This document shows positions 18,823 to 25,830 of a stretch of DNA of 55,567 nt, in pieces. Made by a program: the position numbers and the translations under genes. This DNA comes from Planifilum fulgidum. GTDB taxonomy: Bacteria; Bacillota; Bacilli; Thermoactinomycetales; DSM-44946. Positions within the stretch are counted from its first letter, which is position 1. Every line of letters begins with the position of its first letter. The notes under the pieces are model-generated. The model was not told the DNA's origin, did not search any database, and saw nothing but the letters and a program-made list of their open reading frames with translations. The stretch covers positions 1-55,567 of the forward strand of contig NZ_FOOK01000001.1 of NCBI RefSeq assembly GCF_900113175.1, written 5' to 3'.

Positions 18823-19080
18823 AAAAAAAGCGCTAGGGACGAGAGGTTGATTCACTCCCGCGGTACCACCCTAGTTAGCACCCACCCGGCGGCAGGCGCT
18901 CCCTCATTCACATCCGATAACGGGGATGAGGCGCCGGAATGTACTCCCCTTTCCATTCCGGGGCGATGAGGCGAGTTCATTCGGCCCCTCTGATCGGCTC
19001 GCACCTTCCGCCGACTCTCTGCGCAGAGCGGACGAACTACTACTCCTCATCCTGGCCTGTCAAATTCTTGTCGAAGATTT
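18823..19080 (-). promoter_or_regulatory. T-box riboswitch (leucine) upstream of leuS
   Basis: The diagnostic T-box AGGGTGGTACCGCG occurs on the minus strand at 18872-18859. Upstream, GATGAGG and CCTCATC close a stem I that contains an AGTAGTAG segment and a CAGAGAGTC (AGAGA-type) bulge. A GAACTC segment lies at the specifier position, so the specifier codon is read as CTC (Leu) at 18975-18973. Downstream, CTAGGG and CCCTAG form the terminator stem, followed by CGC and seven T (18829-18823). Uncharged tRNA-Leu should favour the antiterminator and raise leuS expression. Confidence 0.93.
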
Positions 19081-19087
19081 GGATTTT

Positions 19088-19116
19088 ATTATATGCCACG
19101 ATTTCGCCCGTGTCAA
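19088..19116 (-). promoter_or_regulatory. Consensus sigma-A promoter of leuS
   Basis: On the minus strand TTGACA (19116-19111), a 17-nt spacer and TATAAT (19093-19088) form a perfect consensus promoter. Transcription should start near 19081, just before stem I of the T-box. Confidence 0.9.
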
Positions 19117-19183
19117 TGGGTTTCAGGGCGTCAGGGGCCCTGCAGTTCTCATCCTTTCCCGTTTCGGACCGCAAAATACCTGT

Positions 19184-19525
19184 CTACTGGACACGGACTT
19201 GCTGCGCATCGCCCCAAAGACGCTCCAAATCGTAGAAATCCCTCTCGTCCTTGTGGAAGACATGCACGACCACGTCACCGAGATCCAAAAGCACCCACCG
19301 CGCTTCCCGGAATCCCTCCACTCCTTTGATGGGAATTCCGGCCTCCTCCATCTTTTCCTTGATGCCCGTCGCGATCGCCTGCACCTGGGTGGCCGAATTG
19401 CCGTGACAGATGACGAAATAATCGGCGATCACCGACAACCCGCGAATATCCAGAATGGTGACGCGCTGGGCTTTTTTCTCTTCGGCGGCGTCGGCCGCCA
19501 GCCGGGCGATTTCCTCCAGGTTCAA
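19184..19525 (-). CDS. rsfS: Ribosomal silencing factor RsfS (113 aa)
   Basis: RsfS/Iojap/YbeB family protein that binds L14 of the 50S subunit and blocks subunit joining under starvation. The whole length fits the family: IARLAADAAEEKKAQ, VTILDIRGLSVIADYFVICHGNS (residues about 22-44) and the C-terminal GDVVVHVFHKDERDFYDLERLWGDA. The gene overlaps yqeK by 4 nt and is last in the yqeG operon. In B. subtilis a methyltransferase gene (yqeM) follows; here the leuS unit follows. Confidence 0.95.
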   Translation of the reverse strand: MNLEEIARLAADAAEEKKAQRVTILDIRGLSVIADYFVICHGNSATQVQAIATGIKEKMEEAGIPIKGVEGFREARWVLLDLGDVVVHVFHKDERDFYDLERLWGDAQQVRVQ

Positions 19526-20118
19526 TGAGATTCCTCCTTTGGAAGGATTTGAGGGATTTTATCAAGCAAATCATTGCGGGTTAAAATCGTCAGCGGGTAC
19601 ACCTTCAGCCCCCGTTCCACCAGATAAAGGATGGTGTTGTCCAGGGCCTTCAAGACCGCGCGGTCCAGGTCCTCCCGGGCCAGTCGGCGAACCTCGTCCA
19701 AGCCGGGAAAGCTCCGGCCGGGTTCGATGTAATCGGCGAGAAAGACCACCTTTTCCAGCAGGGACATCCCCGGGCGCCCCGTGGTGTGGGAACGAATCGC
19801 GTTCAGCACCTCTTCGTCGTCGACTCCGAGTTCCTCCCGCACGGCCACCGCGCCAACGGGAGCGTGCCACAATTCCTTGTGGAACTGGAGCAGGTCCTGG
19901 GGCAGACGGTGGCGGAGAATCCACTCCCTCTGCTTTTCTTCCGGCCAATACTTGCAGTAATCGTGGAGAATGGCCGCGATCTCCGCCTTCTCCGGATCGG
20001 CGCCCGTCCTTTCGGCCAGCTCCACCGCCGTCTCCTTCACCCGCAGGGTGTGCTCCCAGCGGGAGGAAGGCATCTGACGCCTGGTCGCTTCCATTAGTTT
20101 CTCACGGCTCATTTTCAT
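19522..20118 (-). CDS. yqeK: YqeK, HD-domain Ap4A hydrolase family (198 aa)
   Basis: HD-superfamily phosphohydrolase; YqeK proteins have been described as symmetrical diadenosine tetraphosphatases. The metal ligands are visible in RWEHTLRVKETA, AAILHDYCK (the HD pair, about residue 50), a His in WHAPVGA and AIRSHTTG. The start at 20118 has GAGGAG about 10 nt upstream; a second ATG two codons on is an alternative. The gene overlaps nadD, and the pair nadD-yqeK is conserved in Bacillales. Confidence 0.92.
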   Translation of the reverse strand: MKMSREKLMEATRRQMPSSRWEHTLRVKETAVELAERTGADPEKAEIAAILHDYCKYWPEEKQREWILRHRLPQDLLQFHKELWHAPVGAVAVREELGVDDEEVLNAIRSHTTGRPGMSLLEKVVFLADYIEPGRSFPGLDEVRRLAREDLDRAVLKALDNTILYLVERGLKVYPLTILTRNDLLDKIPQILPKEESH

Positions 20119-20695
20119 ATAACCGATTCTCCTCGATATAGCGGCGGACCTTCTCGGGAACCAGATAGCGGATCGATTTCCCCGCCGCCGCCCGTCTCCG
20201 GATTTCAGTGGATGAAAGGTCCAGGGTGACGGCATCCTCGACCAGGGTCAACCGGCGGGCAATAAAGGGAGGAAGATCCCCGACGACCACCCCCGGCCGC
20301 AGATGGCCGATGACCTGGACAACATGCATGATTTCTTCTATTTTATACCACCGCGGCAGATCGTTCATCATGTCTGCGCCCACAATCAAAAAAAAGTGCG
20401 CTTGGGGATGGGCTTTCTTCAAGTCTCTCACCGTATCCACCGTGTAAGAGGGGCCGGGGCGGTCCAGCTCCACCCGGGAGAGGCGAAAACGGGGATGATC
20501 GGCGATGGCCAGCTCCACCATGCGCTCCCGGTGGTGGGGGGCGGAAACGGGAGCCGCCTTGTGGGGCGGCTCGGCGTTGGGAATGAACCACACCTCGTCC
20601 AGGTCCGCAGCCTCCCTCGCCTGTTCGGCAACCAGGAGATGGCCCATGTGAATCGGATCAAAGGTTCCGCCGAAGATGCCAATGCGCATGTCCAT
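20102..20695 (-). CDS. nadD: Nicotinate-nucleotide adenylyltransferase (197 aa)
   Basis: Converts nicotinate mononucleotide plus ATP to deamido-NAD in NAD synthesis. The nucleotidyltransferase motif IFGGTFDPIHMGHLLVAEQA spans about residues 5-24 and the second motif LSSTEIRRRAAAGKS lies near residue 168. The start at 20695 (MDMRIG) is preceded by GGGGAGAG; the second ATG (MRIG) is also possible. The longer in-frame extension is not conserved-looking. In B. subtilis yqeI lies between aroE and this gene; here it is absent. Confidence 0.95.
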   Translation of the reverse strand: MDMRIGIFGGTFDPIHMGHLLVAEQAREAADLDEVWFIPNAEPPHKAAPVSAPHHRERMVELAIADHPRFRLSRVELDRPGPSYTVDTVRDLKKAHPQAHFFLIVGADMMNDLPRWYKIEEIMHVVQVIGHLRPGVVVGDLPPFIARRLTLVEDAVTLDLSSTEIRRRAAAGKSIRYLVPEKVRRYIEENRLYENEP

Positions 20696-20709
20696 CCCTC
20701 TCTCCCCGC

Positions 20710-21561
20710 TTAACCGCCGCCTGCAGGCTCCATCGCCTCTTCCAGGGCCTTCCTCATCACGTCCACGGGCGCCGGTTTTCCCATCCACTTCTCAAAGGCC
20801 AGGGCCGCCTGGTGGAGCAGCATGCCGAGCCCGCCGTGAATTCTGGCGCCCCTCGCCTCCGCCTCCCTCAGAAGGAGGGTTTTCCGCGGACGATAAATCA
20901 GGTCGCTCACCGTCATCCGCTCGTGCAAAAGCGACGGGTCAATCGGAATCGCCTCCGTCTCCGGATACATGCCCACGGAGGTAGTCTGCACCAAAAGCGT
21001 CGTCTCCCCGATCACCCGCTCCACCTCCGACAGCGACACGGCCCGCGCATCCCCTTTCCGGAGGGAAGCCGCCAGGCGCTCCGCCTTCTCCCGCGTCCGG
21101 TTGGCGATGGTGATCGACTTCACCCCGGCCCCCGCCAGCGCGTGGGCCACCGCCCGCGCCGCACCGCCCGCGCCGAGGATCAGCACCTTTTGTTCCACGA
21201 GATCCAGTCCCGTCTCGTCGACGAGGGATCGAAGATATCCCTCGCCGTCCGTGTTGTAACCGACCAGCCGCCCCTCCCGCGCCACGACGGTGTTGACGGC
21301 GCCGATTTCCCTCGCGGTCTCCTCCACTTCATCCAGATGTTCGAGGACGGCCACCTTGTGGGGGATGGTCACGTTCCACCCCCGGAATCCCAGGGCCCGC
21401 ATTCCCCGAACGGCCGTCCCCAGTTCCGCGGGCGAAACATCAAAGGCCAAATAGACGAAGGGAAGGCCTAAGGCGCGAAACGCCCGGTTCATCATCTCCG
21501 GCGACTTGGAATGGCCCACCGGATGGCCGATCAGCCCCACCACTCCGGTTCCGGCATCCAT
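20710..21561 (-). CDS. aroE: Shikimate dehydrogenase (283 aa)
   Basis: NADP-dependent reduction of 3-dehydroshikimate to shikimate. Visible are the substrate site GHPVGHSKSPEMMN, the catalytic Lys in NVTIPHKVAVLEHLD (about residue 68), the Asp in GYNTDGEGYLRSL, the Rossmann loop LGAGGAARAVAHAL and the C-terminal GLGMLLHQAALAFE. The ATG at 21561 is preferred because GGGGGG lies 6 nt upstream; the ATG two codons earlier abuts that site. It is the third gene of the yqeG operon. Confidence 0.95.
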   Translation of the reverse strand: MDAGTGVVGLIGHPVGHSKSPEMMNRAFRALGLPFVYLAFDVSPAELGTAVRGMRALGFRGWNVTIPHKVAVLEHLDEVEETAREIGAVNTVVAREGRLVGYNTDGEGYLRSLVDETGLDLVEQKVLILGAGGAARAVAHALAGAGVKSITIANRTREKAERLAASLRKGDARAVSLSEVERVIGETTLLVQTTSVGMYPETEAIPIDPSLLHERMTVSDLIYRPRKTLLLREAEARGARIHGGLGMLLHQAALAFEKWMGKPAPVDVMRKALEEAMEPAGGG

Positions 21562-21581
21562 CCTCATCCCCCCGACAAGCG

Positions 21582-22682
21582 TTATATAATCGCCGGCCGC
21601 ACTTCCACGGGAATCCCGCGCGGGGCCCAGACGTGGATCTCAGCCTCCATTTTCCCCGCCGCGATCCATCCCAGTCCGGGGATGACAAGGTCCCGCTTCT
21701 CGCCCTCGGCCAGCCGGAACTCGTGCCGCTCCATCTCCGGCAGATCCGCGGTCCCCGACGGAGGCGAAAGCAGCTCCCCCCGGTGACGGGCGTACACCTC
21801 ATCGGCCTTCTCCCACTTGGTCCGGTGAACGTACAGGTCGTTGGAAATGTAACAGACGAAGGGCTGCCTCGGCCCCTTCACGAAGTCGAAGCGAACCAGA
21901 CCGCCGAAAAACAGGGTTTGCCGGTCGTTCAGCTGGTACACCCGCGGATGGATCTCCCGGCGGGGAACGATCACCCGCAGGTCCTCCGGCGACACCCATT
22001 CGCTCAGCCGGTCCCGGCGGACAATGCCGGGGGTGTCGATCAAGGCCCGTCCATCCTCCAGCGGGATGCGGATCACATCGAGGGTGGTGCCCGGGTAGGG
22101 AGAGGTGGTGATTTCGCCTCCCTCCCCTCCCTCTTCCCGCAGAATGCGGTTGATCAAGGTGGATTTGCCCACATTGGTGGTCCCCACCACATAGGCGTCC
22201 CGCCCCCGGCGATGCTTCTCGATGGCGGCGATCACCTCGTCGATATGAAGCCCCTTGGCCGCGCTGCACAGGACGACTCCCACCGGACGAAGGCCCAGAT
22301 TTTCCGCCGATCGGCGGACCCATTCCGTCAGGCGGCCCCGTTTGACCGACTTCGGGAACAGGTCGATCTTGTTTGCGACCAACAGGATATCGTTTTGGAC
22401 CAAGTGGCGTTGGATGCCGGGAATCCAACTGCCGGCGAAATCGAACAGATCGGTCACCCAGACGACCAGGCTGTCCGTCTGCCCGATCCGCTGAAGCAGC
22501 CGCAGGTAGGCGTCGGGATCCTGCTCCACCCGCGCCACCTCATTGTAATGGCGGATGCGGAAACAGCGCCTGCAAACGGGATTTTCCCGTTCCAGCGCGG
22601 CTTCCGGCACGTATCCCGGCCGTGCGGGATCCTCCGTCTGAAGAAGGGCTCCGCACCCTTCACACCGGGTACCCTCCGTCAT
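21582..22682 (-). CDS. yqeH: YqeH, ribosome-assembly GTPase (366 aa)
   Basis: Circularly permuted GTPase needed for 30S assembly. Order: an N-terminal zinc finger (CEGCGALLQTEDP with CRRC), then G4 (VANKIDLFPKS) ahead of G1 (VGTTNVGKSTLINRIL) and G3 (LIDTPGIV), which is the permuted arrangement. A C-terminal domain follows. The start at 22682 overlaps the yqeG stop by 4 nt and has GGAGGACC upstream; the 28-codon extension overlaps yqeG and is not used. Confidence 0.95.
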   Translation of the reverse strand: MTEGTRCEGCGALLQTEDPARPGYVPEAALERENPVCRRCFRIRHYNEVARVEQDPDAYLRLLQRIGQTDSLVVWVTDLFDFAGSWIPGIQRHLVQNDILLVANKIDLFPKSVKRGRLTEWVRRSAENLGLRPVGVVLCSAAKGLHIDEVIAAIEKHRRGRDAYVVGTTNVGKSTLINRILREEGGEGGEITTSPYPGTTLDVIRIPLEDGRALIDTPGIVRRDRLSEWVSPEDLRVIVPRREIHPRVYQLNDRQTLFFGGLVRFDFVKGPRQPFVCYISNDLYVHRTKWEKADEVYARHRGELLSPPSGTADLPEMERHEFRLAEGEKRDLVIPGLGWIAAGKMEAEIHVWAPRGIPVEVRPAII

Positions 22683-23200
22683 CGGCGGTCCTCCCCCTCC
22701 AACAGCCCCCGTTTGCGCATGAAATGAAAAACCAGCCGCTCCATGCGGCGGTTGATTCTCGTCCAAAATCCCTCCACATGGGAGACGGGAGCCACGAGAA
22801 TCGTGTACAGTCCCAACCGGTTTCCTCCCAGCACATCGGTAAACAGCTGATCCCCGATCATCGCCGTCTCCTCCGGGCGGCTCCCCATGCGCCGCATCGC
22901 CTCGATAAACGCTCTGGAGAGGGGCTTCTTCGCCCGGTGAATGTACGGCACCCCCAGGGGTTTGGCGAACCGGGAAACCCGGGTCCGATTGTTGTTGGAA
23001 ACGATCATGACGCGAAACCCCATCTTCTGAAGCTGGTCCAGCCAGTTGACCAACCGGGGAGTGGCATCCGGGCGGGTCGACTCCACCAGCGTGTTGTCCA
23101 GATCGAAGATGGCCGCCTTGATCCCGCGCCGCTGAAGTTTCTCAAAATCGATCTCATAGATGGATGCAGCAAAATGCTTCGGTATGATTGCTTTCAGCAC
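22679..23200 (-). CDS. yqeG: YqeG family HAD-IIIA phosphatase (173 aa)
   Basis: Small HAD-superfamily phosphatase. Motif I is FDLDNTLVES (residues about 32-41), motif II lies in MIVSNNNRTR, and motif IV is GDQLFTDVLGGNRLG. It starts with GTG at 23200, with AGAGGTGG just upstream. It is the first gene of the yqeG-yqeH-aroE-nadD-yqeK-rsfS operon, which is conserved in Bacillales. Its physiological substrate is uncertain; plant and cyanobacterial relatives are reported as phosphatidylglycerophosphate phosphatases. Confidence 0.92.
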   Translation of the reverse strand: MLKAIIPKHFAASIYEIDFEKLQRRGIKAAIFDLDNTLVESTRPDATPRLVNWLDQLQKMGFRVMIVSNNNRTRVSRFAKPLGVPYIHRAKKPLSRAFIEAMRRMGSRPEETAMIGDQLFTDVLGGNRLGLYTILVAPVSHVEGFWTRINRRMERLVFHFMRKRGLLEGEDRR

Positions 23201-23243
23201 GGGTCCACCTCTGCGAAAAAAGTCCGTTCCGTTATCGGCAATA

Positions 23244-23273
23244 ACTATACCACATCCTCAGACCCGCATGCAA
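23244..23273 (-). promoter_or_regulatory. Likely promoter of the yqeG operon
   Basis: On the minus strand TTGCAT (23273-23268), an 18-nt gap and TATAGT (23249-23244) resemble a sigma-A promoter, about 45 nt before the yqeG start. Confidence 0.6.
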
Positions 23274-23485
23274 AAGAATCCAGCAAAATTCGGGGATCTT
23301 AAGCCACAATACATCAACGGGCCGCCCGCCCCTTATCCGGTCCGGCTGACGGTTGGCGCATCGCCCCAAGGAAACCGGGAAATCCCCGGAGCCGCTCCAA
23401 AATTACTTCGCAAAAAAATCGGACGAATCATTCCCCTGTCCGTGATATCTATAAATTACATCCCAGATATCGGAGGAATGCGGTG

Positions 23486-24037
23486 ATGAAACTGTACCTG
23501 GCCGTCTATGAATGGGAGCGGCGGATCTGCCTGGCGTCCGACGGGAAAACAGTGTACTCGGCGGGATTTGATCCCGATCGGGTCTTATCCCGTCTGCAGA
23601 AGCTTTTTCCCCACTTTCGGATCGAGTGGGATCCGGCCAAATCGGCAACGATCCTTCGACAATTGGAGGAATATCTTCAGGGAAAACGAAAAGTTTGCGA
23701 TGTCCCCGTCCATTTGCGGGGAACCCGGTTTCAGCTCCGGGTGTGGAACGAAATCCGAAAGATTCCCTACGGTCAAACCGAAACCTATGGAAGCATTGCC
23801 AAAGCTCTGGGGGATCTCCGCCTTTCCCGGGCTGTGGGCGGGGCGGTCGGAACCAATCCCGTTCCCTTGATCATCCCTTGCCACCGCGTCGTCGGCGCAA
23901 GGGGGGGCTGGGAGGTTACTTGGGCGGTCCGGCCGCAGAAAAGCGGCTGCTGGAACTGGAGGGGGGACTGGACCCCTGTGAAACGATCCATCGGCTGGTC
24001 CCCAGGCCAAGAAGAGGAAAACCGCTCATTTAAATAA
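23486..24037 (+). pseudogene. ogt: Methylated-DNA--protein-cysteine methyltransferase, frameshifted C-terminus
   Basis: O6-alkylguanine DNA repair protein. The helix-turn-helix (FQLRVWNEIRKIPYGQTETYG) and acceptor site (PLIIPCHRVVGARGG, Cys about residue 132) are intact. After ARGG the frame reads WEVTWAVRPQ, unlike the family. Another frame continues LGGYLGGPAAEKRLLELEGG, the usual ending, and stops at 24033. The switch lies in a run of seven G at 23901-23907; eight G would restore the normal protein. As read, the last third of the C-terminal domain is scrambled. This may be a true mutation, a phase-variable tract or a sequence error. The start at 23486 has GGAGGA upstream. It is followed by adaA in what looks like an adaptive-response operon. 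Confidence 0.85.
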
Positions 24038-24049
24038 GGAGGGTTGTAA

Positions 24050-24649
24050 GTGAAGATTGGGCCGGACTCCCTGTGGAAGGCGGTCATCCGATGCGACGAG
24101 CGTTATGACGGCTTCTTTTACTACGCGGTGAAGACAACGGGGATTTTCTGCCGCCCCTCCTGCCGATCCAAGACGCCCAAACGGGAAAACGTGGAGTTCT
24201 TTTTCAGCCGGGAAGAGGCGCTTCGAAAGGGATACAAACCCTGCAAACGGTGTCGTCCCGATTTGCAAACATCCACCTACGCCCCCAACCGGGAATGGAT
24301 TCAGGAAGTGAAAAAGCTTCTGGAAACCGAATTCGACAGGCCCTGGACCCTCCAAAGTCTGTCCAAACGGATCGGGATCAGTCCGCACCATCTGCAGCGA
24401 CTCTTCAAAAAAGAAACCGGCGTCAGCCCCAAGCGCTTCCTCGAACGAATTCGCGTGCAACAGGCGAAACGCTTGCTTTTAAGCGGAAACCAAAACGTCA
24501 CGGACATCTGTTACACGGTCGGTTTCAGCAATCCCTCTCGGTTTTATAAGATTTTCCGCGAGGTGGCGGGTTGTTCTCCATTGGAGTTTAAGCGCAGGAA
24601 AAAGGAAGGAGGTTCTTCCGAGTCCATTTCACCGAGGGATGCCGGGTAA
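24050..24649 (+). CDS. adaA: AdaA-type methylphosphotriester transferase/activator (199 aa)
   Basis: Sensor of alkylation damage that accepts methyl groups from phosphotriesters onto a zinc-bound Cys and then activates repair genes. The N-terminal Ada zinc domain has FCRPSC (Cys34, Cys38) and CKRC (Cys65, Cys68). Residues about 85-190 are an AraC-type double helix-turn-helix ending IGISPHHLQRLFKKETGVSP and CYTVGFSNPSRFYKIFREVAG. It lacks the C-terminal methyltransferase domain, which is supplied by the ogt gene upstream, as in the B. subtilis ada operon. The GTG start has GGAGGG 7 nt upstream. Confidence 0.92.
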   Translation: MKIGPDSLWKAVIRCDERYDGFFYYAVKTTGIFCRPSCRSKTPKRENVEFFFSREEALRKGYKPCKRCRPDLQTSTYAPNREWIQEVKKLLETEFDRPWTLQSLSKRIGISPHHLQRLFKKETGVSPKRFLERIRVQQAKRLLLSGNQNVTDICYTVGFSNPSRFYKIFREVAGCSPLEFKRRKKEGGSSESISPRDAG

Positions 24650-24792
24650 CGCCGGTTTGCCCTTTTCTTCTCAGTCAAACCATTCCTTCATCAAATGGAT
24701 CGCATAATTCTTCGCCTGGGAAAAAGTGATGACCGCCGGCATGAAAGGCTCGTTGGGGTCGACCAGAATCAACAGGACCTTTGCTGAACAAA

Positions 24793-24815
24793 CAAAAAAG
24801 GCGGGCAAATCCGCC
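24793..24815 (-). terminator. Terminator of the small membrane-protein gene
   Basis: GGCGG (24800-24804) pairs with CCGCC (24811-24815), and six A at 24794-24799 give a T-run on the minus strand. It lies about 16 nt after the stop of the small gene at 24831 and supports that gene being transcribed. Confidence 0.75.
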
Positions 24816-24830
24816 TCATACCGGTAACCT

Positions 24831-24995
24831 TCATTTTTCCGAAGCGGAACCATGGCAGGTGCCCAATCCCGACAAATCCCCGCTCTTGTTTTTCTCCCCG
24901 AGGGACGGTTTGCGAAAGAGACTGGCGAAACTGTATACCAGGACGGCTCCGACAAACACGGCGGTCAACAACACGTAATACCCGATCATTTCCAT
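24831..24995 (-). CDS. Small single-pass membrane protein, unknown (54 aa)
   Basis: The frame starts at ATG 24995 with GGGAGGGG upstream and stops at TGA 24831. It begins MEMIGYYVLLTAVFVGAVL, a clear N-terminal transmembrane helix (residues about 4-25). A short basic/polar tail, including KPSLGEKNKSGDLSGLGTC, ends in SASEK. A rho-independent terminator follows within 20 nt. It is convergent with adaA. I do not recognise the family. An accessory subunit of a membrane complex is one possibility, with no direct evidence. Confidence 0.55.
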   Translation of the reverse strand: MEMIGYYVLLTAVFVGAVLVYSFASLFRKPSLGEKNKSGDLSGLGTCHGSASEK

Positions 24996-25221
24996 GGAGT
25001 CGTCCACCCCTCCCGGCAGAATTCCGTTTCCAGGCCCGTATTTCTAATTATTTATTTCCCTTTTTTCATAACCGTTAGCATATAGTTTTAGCACAAAATG
25101 CATCGACGAAAAAAGACCTTCTAAAAGGGGTTGAAGGAATGCCCCATCGGGAAATCGCCGGATGGGCAAATGCTTTTTGGGGCGGGAATTCAAGGCATTG
25201 GACACACCGGATGACGGCTGG

Positions 25222-25247
25222 AAAAAGGCCGGGCGGATGCCCGGCCT
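25222..25247 (-). terminator. Orphan minus-strand terminator beside the sigK fragment
   Basis: AGGCCGGGC (25226-25234) pairs perfectly with GCCCGGCCT (25239-25247); an A5 at 25222-25226 gives a T-run on the minus strand. No minus-strand gene is visible on its right, only the plus-strand sigK fragment that begins at the next base. Confidence 0.6.
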
Positions 25248-25584
25248 ATGCACCTGCGCTCCCTGAAAAAGGCCCGCAAGGACGTGTCGCTGCACGACCC
25301 CATCGGCACCCACAAAGAGGGAAATGAAATCACGCTGATCGATATCCTCGGCACGGACCGGGACGAGGTGGTCGAAACGAATATACAACCACCTGCACAT
25401 CCTCGATCCGCGGGAACAGGAAGTGATCCGAAACCGCTTCGGACTGGACGGAGGCAAGGAAAAAAACCAGTGGGAAATCGCACGGGAACAGGGCATCTCC
25501 CTCTCCTACGTATCGCGGATTGAAAAACGGGCGTTGATCAAGCTTTTTCACGAATTTTACCGGGTGGGACGAAAAAGCCAATAG
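25248..25584 (+). pseudogene. Decayed copy of the 3' half of sigK
   Basis: From 25248 the sequence is highly similar to the 3' half of the intact sigK (37939-38301). It encodes [21 protein letters not shown] and, after a frame break, the [11 protein letters not shown] and [17 protein letters not shown] segments. Relative to sigK about 26 nt are missing near 25380, which shifts the frame, and scattered substitutions are present. The original stop (TAG, 25582-25584) survives. There is no 5' half; the homology begins right after an unrelated hairpin. A terminator follows at 25615. It cannot make a sigma factor. Confidence 0.9.
25549..25576 (+). repeat. sigK 3'-end repeat, copy 1 (one mismatch)
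   Basis: This 28-nt segment matches 38266-38293 in the intact sigK and 46432-46459 beyond the Cmr operon, with a single substitution (GACGA for GACGG). It encodes HEFYRVGRK. Confidence 0.9.
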
Positions 25585-25614
25585 AACGTTCAAAGCACAG
25601 GCACAACCGGTACA

Positions 25615-25636
25615 GGGCACTGAGTTGCCCTTTTTT
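25615..25636 (+). terminator. Terminator after the sigK fragment
   Basis: GGGCA (25615-25619) pairs with TGCCC (25626-25630), followed by six T. Confidence 0.7.
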
Positions 25637-25830
25637 GATGTCTCTCCACTCGGAAGAAAAAGCCTCCCTATACTTTTCATCGCATGATATATTCAGAATA
25701 AAATGTAAAGTAATCAAAGTTAAAAAGCATCCCGTCGCTGCACGTCTCCCGTCACCCTTTATGTGCAAACCTGCCCGGGTTCACAAAGTCAGTCTCTAAA
25801 ACTTGATGCACAAAAAGGAGGACCAAAGAC

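Noticed and set aside
24671-24955. 94-codon minus-strand frame
   Set aside because: It runs through the terminator at 24793-24815 and overlaps, out of frame, the better supported 54-residue gene.
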